DNA of 64,000 nt from Exiguobacterium mexicanum (GCF_005960665.1 NZ_CP040676.1:72501-136500), one strand, 5' to 3'. Positions 15,924 to 25,704 are shown, counted from the stretch's first letter. Made by a program: numbers and translations. Notes: generated from the letters alone by a model not told the origin.

Positions 15924-18584
15924 GTGCATAAAATCATCCAATGGCGCTGGGGCATCTTAATCGGTCTCATCGTCTTGACGGCCGCCTTGTTTGTGGTGGC
16001 GCCGAACTTGACGAAGCAGGCCGAACAAGCCGGCAGCTTCCAATTATCCGAGGACATGGACTCGCAGCGGGCGCAGGACATCTTGAACGCCGCCGGAAAG
16101 AGCGATAAGACGATCTCGCTCGTCTATGAGTTCGAAACGCTCGGTGATGCCGAACGGGCCGATATTTCCCGGGTCATCGGCGAGATGAAACAAAACGACA
16201 CGGTCGTCAAAGACGTACTCGACCCGTTTGAAAATGAAGAGACGGAAGCACAGCTCGTCTCGGAGGACGGCCGCATCGTGCTCGTCCCAATCACGGTCGA
16301 AGGGTCGATGGAAGACATCAACGCCTTCGCGGACGACGTGCGGGCAAACATTCTCCCGGAAGACGAGACGGTCTACATCACAGGTGAAGAAATCATCAAC
16401 AACGATGTGAACTTGAGTGCGCAGGAAGGCTTGAAGAAGACGGAAATCATCACGGTCGTCCTCATTTTCGGACTGCTCCTGCTCGTGTTCCGTTCAATCG
16501 TGACGCCGTTCATCCCGCTCATCGCGGTCGGATTCACGTATTTATTGAGCCAATCGTTCGTCGCATTCTTCGTCGATTGGTTTGGCTTCCCGGTCTCGAA
16601 CTACACGCAGATTTTCCTCGTGGCCATCTTGTTCGGGATTGGAACCGACTATTGTATTTTGCTGCTCAGCCGGTATAAAGAAGAGCTCGGCGCGGGCCAC
16701 GCGATTGAAGATGCCATCGTCAACACGTACAAGACAGCAGGGCGGACAGTCCTCATCAGCGGTCTTGCCGTGTTCGTCGGCTTTGCGGCCATCGGTTTCG
16801 CCGATTTTCCAATCTTCAAATCAGCCGTCGCCGTCGCGGTCGGGATTGCCGTGCTCTTGCTCATTCTCTTCACGGTCGTGCCGTTCTTTATGGCGACGCT
16901 CAAGCATCGTTTGTTCTGGCCATCGAAGAAGGCGGGCGAACATCACGACAGCCGTCTCTGGGAAGGATTCAGCCGTCTGTCGGTCAATCGACCGTTCGTT
17001 TCGATTCTCGTCGTCGCGTTGATCACGGTACCGGTGTTGTTCACGTATGACGATGCCCGGTCGTTCAATACGGTCGATGAGATCGGTGACGATTATGATT
17101 CCGTACGTGGGCTCAACTTGATTTCAGAAGGATTCGGGCAAGGAGAGTCGCTCCCGGTCCAGGTCATTCTAAAACAAGATGGCGCGTTGTCTGAAACAGA
17201 TATTCCGTATATCGAGAAATTCTCGAATGAACTTGAAAAAATCGATGGTGTAAGCGGCGTTCGTTCCGTGACGCGGCCGACGGGTGACGTCATTGATGAC
17301 TTTTATGTGGATACCCAGCTCGAACAAGTAAGTGCAGGATTGACGGAGGCCGAGACGGGTCTCGGCGACGTCCAAGAAGGACTCGCGCAAGTCGAGTCTG
17401 GGCTTGAAGCAATCGTCACTCAACTTCCTGCTGGTTCAACGAATGCCGGCGCCCCGCTCGCGGAAGCGGCAGCGGGACTTGGTCAATTGAACGCTCAGCT
17501 TGGTCTGATTGGCCAAGGACTCACGGCGACGCAAAATATTCCTGCGACCGTAACGCAGCTCGGGCAAGTGTCGGCCGGTCTCGGTCAAATCGAGGCAGGC
17601 ATTAACGAGGCAGCTACGGCATTGACGGCACAAGGCGCCCAAGCCGGAGAACTCGGAACGGGTCTCGGACAACTTGCCGCAGGTGTCGGTGAAGCGAACG
17701 CAGGGCTCGCTCAAATCGAGACTGGCATCAATGAAGCGGCAGCATTCCTATCAGACCTGAGTAGCTCGGACAGCCTGCGCGATACGGGCGTCTATCTACC
17801 GGAAGGGACGCTCACGTCAGAGGAGTTCGCTCCAGCTGTCGAGCGCTACGTGTTTGACGACGGGACGGCGACACAGCTCGAGGTCATCCTCGAGATGGAC
17901 CCATATTCGCCGGAAGCGATTGACACGGTCGAGACCGTGAAAGCGACGATGGACCGGGTCGTCACCGATACGCCGTTCGCGGAGGCGACAATCGGATATG
18001 CCGGTATCTCGAGCATTAACAGCGACTTGAATGAGACGTCGACGAACGACTTCAATCGGACGGTCGCCATCATGCTTGTGACGTTGTTCCTCGTCTTGAC
18101 GGTGTTATTCCGCTCGATGGTCATGCCGCTCTATATGATCGGCTCGCTCTTACTGACGTATTACACGTCGGCGGCCATCACGGAGCTCATCTTCGTCGAA
18201 GGACTCGGTTATGACGGCATCAGTTGGGCTGTTCCGTTCTTCGGGTTCGTCATGTTGATCGCCCTCGGCATCGACTATTCGATTTTCCTGCTCGATCGGT
18301 TCCGCGAGGAGTCAATCAACGGGATGACGGTTCGCGATGCGCTCGTCCATTCGATGACGAAGATGGGGACGGTCATCATGACCGCGGCCGTCATCCTCGC
18401 CGGAACGTTCGGGGCGATGATTCCGTCTGGCGTGCTCAGTCTCGTCCAGATTGCGACAATTGTTATCACCGGACTGTTGTTATACGGATTGATTGTGTTG
18501 CCACTGCTCATCCCAGCGATCACCGTATCGTTCGGGGACGGGGTATGGTGGCCATTTAAACAAAAAAGTAAAGATAGAGACTAA
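15924..18584 (+). CDS. MMPL/RND family transporter (YdgH-like)
   Basis: An 886-residue membrane transporter starting at GTG behind GGGGAGGAA. Two MMPL halves are visible: helix 1, a large outside loop, then helices with GIGTDYCILLLSRYKEE (about 235-251) and the matching ALGIDYSIFLLDRFREE (about 780), whose Asp residues are the proton-relay signature. The second outside loop (about 465-610) is an unusual run of Gly/Ala/Gln-rich repeats such as GLGQLxAG and AGLAQIETGINEAA, predicted to be helical or coiled. Probably exports a lipid or amphiphile under MarR control. Confidence 0.88.
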   Translation: MHKIIQWRWGILIGLIVLTAALFVVAPNLTKQAEQAGSFQLSEDMDSQRAQDILNAAGKSDKTISLVYEFETLGDAERADISRVIGEMKQNDTVVKDVLDPFENEETEAQLVSEDGRIVLVPITVEGSMEDINAFADDVRANILPEDETVYITGEEIINNDVNLSAQEGLKKTEIITVVLIFGLLLLVFRSIVTPFIPLIAVGFTYLLSQSFVAFFVDWFGFPVSNYTQIFLVAILFGIGTDYCILLLSRYKEELGAGHAIEDAIVNTYKTAGRTVLISGLAVFVGFAAIGFADFPIFKSAVAVAVGIAVLLLILFTVVPFFMATLKHRLFWPSKKAGEHHDSRLWEGFSRLSVNRPFVSILVVALITVPVLFTYDDARSFNTVDEIGDDYDSVRGLNLISEGFGQGESLPVQVILKQDGALSETDIPYIEKFSNELEKIDGVSGVRSVTRPTGDVIDDFYVDTQLEQVSAGLTEAETGLGDVQEGLAQVESGLEAIVTQLPAGSTNAGAPLAEAAAGLGQLNAQLGLIGQGLTATQNIPATVTQLGQVSAGLGQIEAGINEAATALTAQGAQAGELGTGLGQLAAGVGEANAGLAQIETGINEAAAFLSDLSSSDSLRDTGVYLPEGTLTSEEFAPAVERYVFDDGTATQLEVILEMDPYSPEAIDTVETVKATMDRVVTDTPFAEATIGYAGISSINSDLNETSTNDFNRTVAIMLVTLFLVLTVLFRSMVMPLYMIGSLLLTYYTSAAITELIFVEGLGYDGISWAVPFFGFVMLIALGIDYSIFLLDRFREESINGMTVRDALVHSMTKMGTVIMTAAVILAGTFGAMIPSGVLSLVQIATIVITGLLLYGLIVLPLLIPAITVSFGDGVWWPFKQKSKDRD

Positions 18585-18596
18585 ATTTTGCGATGG

Positions 18597-18626
18597 ACAG
18601 CACAACAATTGTTGTGCTGTTTTTAT
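18597..18626 (+). terminator. terminator of the MarR-MMPL operon
   Basis: Perfect palindrome with arms ACAGCACAACAA and TTGTTGTGCTGT, then TTTT. Confidence 0.88.
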
Positions 18627-18683
18627 TTGTTGAGTCAATGTCAGCGAAATGGAGAAAGACGGACTTGAGATTAATAAAAATAC

Positions 18684-18691
18684 GCCGAAAT
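18684..18691 (+). promoter_or_regulatory. possible sigma-D -10 element before the chemoreceptor
   Basis: GCCGAAAT differs by one base from the sigma-D (flagellar/chemotaxis) -10 GCCGATAT and lies 41 nt before the ATG. A good -35 (TAAA at 14-16 nt) is not present. An overlapping TATAAT at 18691-18696 could serve sigma-A instead. Confidence 0.35.
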
Positions 18692-18731
18692 ATAATATAG
18701 ATCTTTATTCTATTGAAAGTAGGCAACAATT

Positions 18732-20189
18732 ATGGTGAATCATTTTGAAAAAATGAGTTCGTTGTTTGTATCGCGCATGGTGATTATTTTATTTTTCCTC
18801 TCTTATCCGATCATGGGTGTTTTGTATTGGATGGGGGAGCTCGCGGGGCAAGGCGCAGTCAATTTTATTCTGATAGGTGGTGTCATTCAAGCCGCATCGT
18901 GGCTGGGCCATCGCTTCTATGTGGAACATACTTGGTTGAAGTATGGGCTCGTCACGTTGATGTACATTGCAGCTTCAGCAATTATCTTGACGCTGCCAGG
19001 TACTGCGATTCAAAATATCGTCTTTCTGTATATCGTATTGATGTTGATGTACTTGAATCGGCATCTTGTGCTGTACGGCAGCATTCTCGCGCTTATCGTA
19101 TCGGTCGGAGCTGTATTGATTGGGCGCTTTTCATTTGAAACGCCGCTCGATCTCGTCATTTGGTTCACTGTGCTCACAATGGCTTTGTCTGGCGCATACT
19201 TTGTGTCATTCTTTGGTGCGAAGTTGTTACATGAGACGTTCACGCAACAAGAAAAGTCAGAACAACACGCTAGCGAAATCGAGCTAACGATGGCGAAGAC
19301 GACAGCGAGTGCGACCACACTTCATGGGGCCGTCTTCACGATGAATGATTCAGTCGACTCTGTCACAAATGCTTCGGAGCAAGTGACAGAACAAATCGGT
19401 TTGATGACGAAACGGACGTCGGAACAAGCAGGTCTGATTCAAAACGTCGCTTCGCAAATTCGTTCAACTGTACAGGCGTTTGAGCGGATGCAACAACAGC
19501 TCCAGGAGACGACGTCTCAAGTGAGTGGGGTCTTGCAGGACGCTCATGTATCGCATGAAAATATGGACTCGACAGAACGGTCGCTCGCTGAACTGAACTT
19601 AAGTATCAGTGAAGTCAATCATGCGTTTAAAGGATTGGCGGAGCGTTTCCAAGAAGTGCGGACCATCACGGGTACGATCCAGCAGATTTCGTCTCAGACG
19701 AACCTGCTGTCGCTCAACGCTTCAATTGAAGCAGCGCGAGCGGGGGAACACGGAAAAGGATTTGCAGTCGTCGCGTCCGAAATTCGGAATCTATCGGCTC
19801 AAACGGCCCAAGCCTCATCTCAAATCAATGATATTATCCAACTCGTCATGCAGGAGGTGCAAGTGACGGAACGTGCAATCGATGGTAGTACAGAACGTTT
19901 ATCGACGCAGGAAGAACAAGTACGTAAGAGCGGAACATCGATTCTCTCCATGATCCAAACGACAGGAACGGTCGCAAGCACCGTGGATGAGACGTCGACA
20001 CAGCTCCAAGTCGTCGCATCAGAACTGAACAAAGTTCACCAAGTGACTTCCCAAATGTCGGCACTAATGACAGCGCTCGAAGTGAACAGTCAAGACGTTC
20101 ATGTGCTGACGATGTCACAGCAAGAAGCGTTAGCTTCGTTGAAAGATCAAATTGAAGAACTGAACGAGATTGCGAACGAACTCGTCTAA
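18732..20189 (+). CDS. methyl-accepting chemotaxis protein, membrane-sensor type
   Basis: A 485-residue chemoreceptor. The first 165 residues form about six hydrophobic helices with no large outside loop, so sensing probably occurs in the membrane. A coiled stretch follows (about 170-300), then the MCP signalling hairpin with [19 protein letters not shown] (tip region, about 318-336) and [15 protein letters not shown]. No HAMP domain is obvious. It would couple to CheW/CheA, not in this window. Only a weak ribosome binding site precedes ATG 18732. Single-gene unit. Confidence 0.9.
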   Translation: MVNHFEKMSSLFVSRMVIILFFLSYPIMGVLYWMGELAGQGAVNFILIGGVIQAASWLGHRFYVEHTWLKYGLVTLMYIAASAIILTLPGTAIQNIVFLYIVLMLMYLNRHLVLYGSILALIVSVGAVLIGRFSFETPLDLVIWFTVLTMALSGAYFVSFFGAKLLHETFTQQEKSEQHASEIELTMAKTTASATTLHGAVFTMNDSVDSVTNASEQVTEQIGLMTKRTSEQAGLIQNVASQIRSTVQAFERMQQQLQETTSQVSGVLQDAHVSHENMDSTERSLAELNLSISEVNHAFKGLAERFQEVRTITGTIQQISSQTNLLSLNASIEAARAGEHGKGFAVVASEIRNLSAQTAQASSQINDIIQLVMQEVQVTERAIDGSTERLSTQEEQVRKSGTSILSMIQTTGTVASTVDETSTQLQVVASELNKVHQVTSQMSALMTALEVNSQDVHVLTMSQQEALASLKDQIEELNEIANELV

Positions 20190-20192
20190 ACG

Positions 20193-20227
20193 ATGGACAC
20201 GCCTTTACAAATAGGCGTGTCCATTTG
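20193..20227 (+). terminator. chemoreceptor terminator
   Basis: ATGGACACGCC and GGCGTGTCCAT around an A/T-rich loop, followed by a short T run. Confidence 0.75.
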
Positions 20228-20291
20228 CGTATACATCTCTTCCAAAACGGGAACAGTTTTGCGTCAGTCCTAAAATGAGGAGGAATCGCAT

Positions 20292-20576
20292 ATGGCAATT
20301 ACAATCACCGCTATCTTGAAGGCACATCCGGGGAAAGAGGACGAGTTACGGCAAGCGCTCGATGAGGTCATCCCCTCGTCGAGACAAGAAGAGGGGTGTT
20401 TGACGTATGTGCTCCATGAGTCGATCGACGCCCCAGGTACGTTTGTGTTTTATGAGCAATATGAAGACGAGACGGCGCTCGACCATCACATCAACTCACC
20501 ACATTATCAAGCATACCGAAAGGCAGCCGAGACGCTGCTCGCCGTCCGTGATGTGTATCGTCTGCGTGAAGTCTGA
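20292..20576 (+). CDS. antibiotic biosynthesis monooxygenase (ABM) domain protein
   Basis: A 94-residue dimeric ferredoxin-like fold of the ABM family (YgiN/LsrG-like). Landmarks are ITAILKAHPGKEDELRQAL, CLTYVLHESID, FVFYEQYEDETALDHHINSPHYQ. ATG lies behind GAGGAGG. Followed 14 nt later by a VOC protein, forming a small operon. Members oxidise quinols or act on small aldehydes; the substrate here is unknown. Confidence 0.87.
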   Translation: MAITITAILKAHPGKEDELRQALDEVIPSSRQEEGCLTYVLHESIDAPGTFVFYEQYEDETALDHHINSPHYQAYRKAAETLLAVRDVYRLREV

Positions 20577-20590
20577 AAGGAGTCAATCCG

Positions 20591-21475
20591 ATGATTACCC
20601 AATCGATTATCCCGTGCATTTGGTTTGAAGGTGACGTCGAGGCGATTGCGGAGTGGTACGTGTCGAAGTTTCCGGATTCATTCGTCGACTATACGACGAA
20701 ACTGACGGATACACCTTCCGGGGAGACGACGGTTGTGACCGTCTCGCTGGCAGGACAGTTCTTTCAACTGCTCGGGGCGGGTCCGTTGAAGGAACGCAAC
20801 CCGTCCATCTCGTATATGGTTGCGTTCCCGACGTCGGAAGAAGTAGAGACGCTATGGAACGAGCTTGTGGAGGGGGCAGAGGTGCTCATGCCGCTCGATA
20901 CGTATGACTTCAGCGAGCGCTACGGCTGGTTAAAAGACAAACACGGTGTCTCTTGGCAAATCATGCATAGCGGCGGGATGGACATCCAGACGGTGACCCC
21001 ATGCTTTTTGTTCGTCGGGGACGTCTTCGGGCGCGCTGAGGCGGCCATGAACGACTGGATTTCCATCTTCCCGGATTCGTACGTGCTGGAAGACCATCTG
21101 ATCCGTTACGAGGCGACAGACGGACCGGAGTTGGAAGGGAAACTCAATTACGCCCGCTTCGTCTTGTCCGGACGCGAGTTCGTCACCATGGACAGCGCGG
21201 AAAATCATCAATTCGCCTTCAACGAGATGCAGTCGCTGATCGCGTTTTGTGAGACACAAGCCGAGATTGATGACTACTGGGCCAAACTGTCGGTCGTCCC
21301 GGAAGCGGAACAGTGCGGCTGGCTCCAAGATCGTTATGGCGTCTCCTGGCAAATCGTGCCGTGGGAGATGGAAGAGATGCTGACGACCGGAACAAAGGAA
21401 CAATTGGCACGAGTGACCGAGGCGTTCTTGCCGATGAAGAAAATCGACGTCAAGGCGTTACGAAACGTCTACTGA
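20591..21475 (+). CDS. VOC family protein, two PhnB-like domains
   Basis: A 294-residue protein made of two 3-demethylubiquinone-methyltransferase/PhnB-type VOC domains. The first has TPCIWF-type start SIIPCIWFEGDVEAIAEWY and ends WLKDKHGVSWQIMHSG; the second starts VTPCFLFVGDVFGRAEAA and ends WLQDRYGVSWQIVPWEM. The repeat shows an internal duplication. ATG is preceded by AAAGGAG. Probably a metal-dependent or binding protein of unknown substrate, co-transcribed with the ABM protein. Confidence 0.87.
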   Translation: MITQSIIPCIWFEGDVEAIAEWYVSKFPDSFVDYTTKLTDTPSGETTVVTVSLAGQFFQLLGAGPLKERNPSISYMVAFPTSEEVETLWNELVEGAEVLMPLDTYDFSERYGWLKDKHGVSWQIMHSGGMDIQTVTPCFLFVGDVFGRAEAAMNDWISIFPDSYVLEDHLIRYEATDGPELEGKLNYARFVLSGREFVTMDSAENHQFAFNEMQSLIAFCETQAEIDDYWAKLSVVPEAEQCGWLQDRYGVSWQIVPWEMEEMLTTGTKEQLARVTEAFLPMKKIDVKALRNVY

Positions 21476-21477
21476 CA

Positions 21478-21516
21478 AAACAAGCCGTCCCGATTAGTTC
21501 GGGGCGGCTTGTTTGT
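21478..21516. terminator. bidirectional terminator
   Basis: AAACAAGCCG and CGGCTTGTTT with an inner CCC/GGG pair. It serves the VOC gene on plus and the LTA synthase gene on minus, whose stop lies inside the hairpin. Confidence 0.82.
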
Positions 21517-23323
21517 CGTGTTGTGTGAAGTCGGACAGGGCGTCTTTCTCAATCATTGTATCGGATAAGCGAAGCTGTTCGGCGGCCTCGTCAATATACG
21601 GCTCACATGCTTGAAGCGGCAAGTCATCACCGGTCTCGACCGAATAACACATGCCGCTGCCAACCGGCTCCGTCAAATCCGGGACGAAATAGAGGTCGTC
21701 GTAGCGGAAGGAGCCGTTCCGGAACACGGTCAAATTCGGCTCATCGTCGAGGAGCGAGCGTCCGAGCATATACGTCGGTGTCATCCCGAGCAAATCGAGG
21801 ATGGTCGGGGCCAGGTCGACTTGCCCGCCGCTCGCCTGCACCGTCTGACCTCGTTCGAGCCCGGCCGGTTTGATGAATAACGGGACGGAGCGGTCAAGCT
21901 GGAACAACTCGACCGTGGAGTCGGCATCTGCTTTTACGGCCATCTCGTCACCGGCAGCGGTCAATCCGCTGTCGTGGTCACCATAAAAGACGACGAGGGT
22001 GTTGTCCCACTTCTCGTCTGCTTTCAATTGTTCGACCATAAGACCGACGGCGGCATCGCTGTAGTGGACTGTGTGGTAATAGTCCTCGAGGAGCGAGTCG
22101 TCGTACCCCGACAAATCCAATCGTTTCTCCTCGTCCGGAATCTCATATGGCGTATGGCTCGTCAACGCGACCATGAAGGAATAAAACGGCTCGTCCAACG
22201 TGTCCAAATGGTCGACTGACGTCGTCAGGAACTCCTTGTCACCGACCGCCATCCCGATGACAGGCTTCGTCGGATAATCGTCTTGATGGAAGAAATGGTT
22301 GTAGCCGATTTGCTCATAAAAGTTGGCGCGGTTCCAAAACTCCTTGTCGAATGCATGCATCGCGGCCGTGTCATAACCAGCGCGCCGTAATTGCTCCGGC
22401 AAGGCGTCGAACGTGTTCGTGGCGTATTGCGTATACACCGACCCCGATTGGACGGGATAGAGCGAGGCGTTGACGGTAAATTCCGCATCGGACGTCCGGC
22501 CCTCGTGCGTCTGATGATAAAAATTCGGGAAGTACAGCATCTCGTCGCGAAGCGCATTCAAATTCGGGGTCAGTTCTTGACCGTTGACGGTCTGGCCGAT
22601 CACGGACGTTTGGAACGACTCGAGCTGAACGACGATGACGTTCGTGTCGGCTGTAGCCTCGACCGGTTCGGTCGCCAACGCTTCGATTTGGCCGCGCTCC
22701 CGTTCCGTCAGGTCGTCACCGAGGTTCAACGCGTCGCGAAGGCCACGGAACGTATCGAGCCCGTGATAGCCCCAAAATCCGAACTGATAATACTCACGCA
22801 TATTCGAAATCGGGGTCTTGCGATGGTCTGCCTCGGCGTAATGAACGGCGGTTGGAACGGTAAAGACGATGAGGCCGATCAGAAAGCCGGAAGCTGCCAA
22901 ACGGCGACCGAGGCGTTTCGATTCCGTGATGGGGTGTCGCTTCATATAGACGAGGATAGCCGCGTAGACGAGCAAATCCGTGAACAAGATGAAGTCGGGT
23001 GCTTGAATCAATGTCAAAAATCCGCCCCCGACGTCTCCCATCTGGCCGATATCAGACAGTAGGGCGACCGACAGCAAGTTGCCGAAATAGCGGTAATACC
23101 AGACGTCCGAGATGAGTAGCGTGCTGTGCAGAAACAGCGACGCGAACAAAATCCAGCGACGTGTCTGCGGTTTTACGAGTAGCGCCCAACTCGTCATCAT
23201 CAAGATGGTCGCGAGGTTGATGAATAGAAAAGGTAGGTCGAACGCGCTCGCGGTCAACAGGCTGAAGAGGAACAGCTTGGCGAGGGAGAGCGATAAGTAA
23301 CTCCAATAATCGAGATATTTCAT
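21494..23323 (-). CDS. lipoteichoic acid synthase family protein
   Basis: A 609-residue membrane phosphoglycerol transferase. Five N-terminal helices (about 10-25, 32-50, 57-76, 110-127, 145-163) precede an outside sulfatase-type domain. Metal-site residues are visible: Glu235 in QLESFQ, Thr277 in HEGRTSDAEF (the glycerol-phosphate acceptor) and YGDHDSG later. It would polymerise or prime glycerol-phosphate of lipoteichoic acid from phosphatidylglycerol. ATG is preceded by GGAGG. LtaS and its paralogues (YfnI, YqgS, YvgJ types) cannot be told apart by eye. Confidence 0.9.
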   Translation of the reverse strand: MKYLDYWSYLSLSLAKLFLFSLLTASAFDLPFLFINLATILMMTSWALLVKPQTRRWILFASLFLHSTLLISDVWYYRYFGNLLSVALLSDIGQMGDVGGGFLTLIQAPDFILFTDLLVYAAILVYMKRHPITESKRLGRRLAASGFLIGLIVFTVPTAVHYAEADHRKTPISNMREYYQFGFWGYHGLDTFRGLRDALNLGDDLTERERGQIEALATEPVEATADTNVIVVQLESFQTSVIGQTVNGQELTPNLNALRDEMLYFPNFYHQTHEGRTSDAEFTVNASLYPVQSGSVYTQYATNTFDALPEQLRRAGYDTAAMHAFDKEFWNRANFYEQIGYNHFFHQDDYPTKPVIGMAVGDKEFLTTSVDHLDTLDEPFYSFMVALTSHTPYEIPDEEKRLDLSGYDDSLLEDYYHTVHYSDAAVGLMVEQLKADEKWDNTLVVFYGDHDSGLTAAGDEMAVKADADSTVELFQLDRSVPLFIKPAGLERGQTVQASGGQVDLAPTILDLLGMTPTYMLGRSLLDDEPNLTVFRNGSFRYDDLYFVPDLTEPVGSGMCYSVETGDDLPLQACEPYIDEAAEQLRLSDTMIEKDALSDFTQHDKQAAPN

Positions 23324-23417
23324 GAAAGGCCTCCAAACGGTACGGACAAAGTGTGTTCTTTATCTTGTACCTGTTCGAAGACGGCGAAAAACATGAGGGT
23401 GTGCGATTTTGGCAATA

Positions 23418-23438
23418 AAAAAAGCAAGGCAGCGCCTC
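23418..23438 (-). terminator. weak terminator of the minus-strand VOC gene
   Basis: On minus, GAGGCGCTGCCTTGC followed by seven T; the stem is only AGGC/GCCT. Confidence 0.4.
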
Positions 23439-23835
23439 ACTTGATGACAAACGTGTCCCGGAGCTCGATAATCGTGCCTTCCGGGGCTTTTAATTTACTC
23501 AAATGACCATCAACGACGAAGTAGATGTTCCCGCCGTGCTTTGGTAGGAACGTTACACCGAGGTCCTCGAGGCGCCGCACTTCTGTTTCGAGGTCATCGA
23601 CATAAAGCGCGAAGTGGACCGGGCCGGCCACGTGCTTTGAATAAGGCGACAACGTCTCGTCGACTTTTGCCGTTTGAAGCTCGATATAGAAATCGCCAAG
23701 TTTGAGCCAGCTGTTGAACGCTCGGGTGTGGAAGTCGGGTGACTCTTGGACGAGCTCGAAGCCGAGCGCCTCATAGAATCGTTTGGACGCCTCGTAATCG
23801 GACGTTTGGATGCAGAGATGGTGGATTTGTTTCAT
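23437..23835 (-). CDS. VOC (glyoxalase/dioxygenase fold) family protein
   Basis: A 132-residue single VOC-fold pair. It begins MKQIHHLCIQTSDYEASKRFYEALGF and carries FHTRAFNSWLKLGDFYIEL and the end APEGTIIELRDTFV, typical of glyoxalase-like proteins; metal ligands would be the first His-His region and the C-terminal Glu. ATG 23835 is chosen because AAAGGAG lies 8-10 nt before it. Substrate unknown. Confidence 0.85.
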   Translation of the reverse strand: MKQIHHLCIQTSDYEASKRFYEALGFELVQESPDFHTRAFNSWLKLGDFYIELQTAKVDETLSPYSKHVAGPVHFALYVDDLETEVRRLEDLGVTFLPKHGGNIYFVVDGHLSKLKAPEGTIIELRDTFVIK

Positions 23836-23928
23836 GATGTCACTCCTTTCTTTTAGTTTATCCAATCAACGTTCTGAACGGAACTTTTCTTCACGTGAGA
23901 CGTATAGGACACCGAGGAGGGAATGATG

Positions 23929-24429
23929 ATGAAAATCCAATACGAATTGACAGAAGACGACTATATCCGGTTCAACTTGAGCCATATTAAACGTTCGAAG
24001 ACCGGAAAGCGGATGATCCTCTTACAGCGAATCATCGGACCACTTATCTTTTTAGGCGCTGCTTTCGTGCTGGCGACGTGGCTCCAAGAGACGGACTGGT
24101 GGCTATATGGCATATACGGGGTCGCGAGTATTATTTGGTTCCTGTATTATCCGAAATACTTTGAACGGCATGTCCGGAAGCAGACGCGGCGTCTCATCGA
24201 CGAACGAAGCAACGAAGGTATGCTTGGCTTGCATACGATGGATTTGGAGGAAAACGGTCTGCGCGATTTAAACGAATTCGGCGAGGCGCGTGTGTCATGG
24301 GCAGGAATCAAGGAAGTCGTCGAGGAGGACGATTATGTGTATCTATACAACTCCTCGGTCAGCGCCTATATCTTGCCGAAGCGCGGACTAGACATGGAAG
24401 AGGTGCGCCGATGGCTGCCGATACGCTGA
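23929..24429 (+). CDS. YcxB family membrane protein
   Basis: A 166-residue protein. The cytoplasmic start KIQYELTEDDYIRFNLSHI is followed by two helices (about 35-53 and 59-75), then a C-terminal YcxB-like domain with SWAGIKEVVEEDDYVYLY. Three ATGs stand in a row (23923, 23926, 23929); GAGGAGG at 23914-23920 best fits the last. Overlaps the following GNAT gene by 19 nt. Function unknown. Confidence 0.84.
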   Translation: MKIQYELTEDDYIRFNLSHIKRSKTGKRMILLQRIIGPLIFLGAAFVLATWLQETDWWLYGIYGVASIIWFLYYPKYFERHVRKQTRRLIDERSNEGMLGLHTMDLEENGLRDLNEFGEARVSWAGIKEVVEEDDYVYLYNSSVSAYILPKRGLDMEEVRRWLPIR

Positions 24430-24890
24430 CGATTCAACTCGTCGATGAAACGAACCGGGATGCCTTAGTCGCCTTGACCGTCGCTTCTGACCAAGCCCGT
24501 TTTATCGAAACGAACGCCGAATCGCTCCGCGAGATGGAAACCGATGTCAAATATGCGTGGCAGTGCTATGCACTTTGTCGCGATGATCATCCCGTCGGCT
24601 TCATGATGATTGGGGCCGAGAACAAGGTGGAGCGTTACATCTGGCTCGATCGATTTATGATCGATGTGACAGAGCAAGGGAAAGGAATCGGGTCACGCTT
24701 TTTACAGTTGGCACTCGTGTGGATTCAAGAGCGATTCGATGTGGATGACCTCATCCTCAGTCTCCATCCGACGAACGAACCGGCGAAACGATTTTATGCG
24801 AAGGGTGGATTTGTCGACAGCGGCTTGATTGATGAGGCAAACGGGGAAGAGATTTGGGTGTATCACGTCAAACAGGGACAGCCGTCATAA
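24411..24890 (+). CDS. GNAT family N-acetyltransferase
   Basis: A 159-residue GNAT (spermidine/spermine or diamine-type appearance). It has LDRFMIDVTEQGKGIGSRFLQLAL (about 80-103, GxGxGS loop) and LSLHPTNEPAKRFYAKGGFV. ATG 24411 (MAADTLTIQL) is preceded by AAGAGGTG within the end of the YcxB gene; longer in-frame starts lie deep in that gene and are rejected. Substrate unknown. Confidence 0.85.
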   Translation: MAADTLTIQLVDETNRDALVALTVASDQARFIETNAESLREMETDVKYAWQCYALCRDDHPVGFMMIGAENKVERYIWLDRFMIDVTEQGKGIGSRFLQLALVWIQERFDVDDLILSLHPTNEPAKRFYAKGGFVDSGLIDEANGEEIWVYHVKQGQPS

Positions 24891-24909
24891 GTCGGCCGTC
24901 CCTGTTTTC
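24870..24909. terminator. bidirectional terminator
   Basis: AACAGGGAC and GTCCCTGTT with inner GCCG/CGGC pairs, between two converging genes. Confidence 0.72.
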
Positions 24910-25151
24910 GTCGTCGTTGAGCCTTGAACAGCACTGCCCGCTTTGAAAAAGAGGACGATGGCAGCCACTCCGAAAATCGAGATGAACACGTTTTGAAGCA
25001 ACACATCGACGAACATCGGCTCGCTGGAAAACGTGCCTGTCGCAATCTGAGCATTCCAGCGGGTGAACGTGGCGATGCGTTCGAGCGTGTACAAGAGACC
25101 GGACATGAACAGGCAAGCGGTGGCCGCCAATAATAGCGTCAATCGATTCAA
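24885..25151 (-). CDS. small two-helix membrane protein
   Basis: An 88-residue protein with helices at about 4-22 and 48-70 and a short polar tail KAGSAVQGSTTTKTG. ATG at 25151 is preceded on minus by GGGAGG. No family recognised. Lies between a convergent GNAT gene and the thiW unit. Confidence 0.65.
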   Translation of the reverse strand: MNRLTLLLAATACLFMSGLLYTLERIATFTRWNAQIATGTFSSEPMFVDVLLQNVFISIFGVAAIVLFFKAGSAVQGSTTTKTGTADL

Positions 25152-25215
25152 GAAATGACCTCCCAGTATGTGTTATCCTGATTTTACCATTTTTTTCAGC
25201 GGGGGGAACTCCTAT

Positions 25216-25704
25216 TTATCGTTTCACCGTGAGCGGTCGTAATTGCTTGACCCGAGCCAAGACGATCCAGCCGAGCACGGCGCCAGTCACACTCGACGCA
25301 AGGAAGGCCGGGAAGAAGAACAGTGCCCCGAACTCGCTCCCCATCAACACCTTGGCGTACGGGACGGCGACGAGCGAGGCGATGAGCCCTGTCCCGATGA
25401 CTTCACCGAATGCGGCGAAGGCTACGCGGTTCGTCTTCATATAGAAGACCCCGGCCAAAAGCGCCCCAATCATACCTCCGGGAAAGGCCAAGAGCGACCC
25501 GGTACCGGTCATGACACGGACGATTCCGGTCACGAACGCAACGAGAACGGCCCCGATCGGCCCGACGGTGACGGCGGCGATGACGTTCACCATATGTTGA
25601 ATCGGATAGGCACGGGCGACACCGGTCGGAATCGAGATGAACAGGGAACCGATGACGGCGATGGCGATGAGCATCGCCATCCAAGTGAGTTGTTGAATAC
25701 GCAT
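25216..25704 (-). CDS. thiW: ECF transporter S component ThiW
   Basis: Membrane substrate-binding subunit for a thiamine precursor (probably hydroxyethylthiazole); works with a shared ECF energy module elsewhere. 162 residues, with about five helices: IAVIGSLFISIP, VNVIAAVTVGPIGAVLVAFVTGIVR, SLLAFPGGMIGALLAGVFY and others. ATG 25704 is chosen because AAAGGAG lies 7 nt before; the longer in-frame start lies within the riboswitch leader. Controlled by the TPP riboswitch upstream. No thiM/thiE neighbour is present. Confidence 0.9.
   Translation of the reverse strand: MRIQQLTWMAMLIAIAVIGSLFISIPTGVARAYPIQHMVNVIAAVTVGPIGAVLVAFVTGIVRVMTGTGSLLAFPGGMIGALLAGVFYMKTNRVAFAAFGEVIGTGLIASLVAVPYAKVLMGSEFGALFFFPAFLASSVTGAVLGWIVLARVKQLRPLTVKR

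Noticed and set aside
17330-17760. The repeated segments in the MMPL gene as a DNA tandem repeat or CRISPR.
   Set aside because: The repetition is at protein level, with diverged codons and no spacers.
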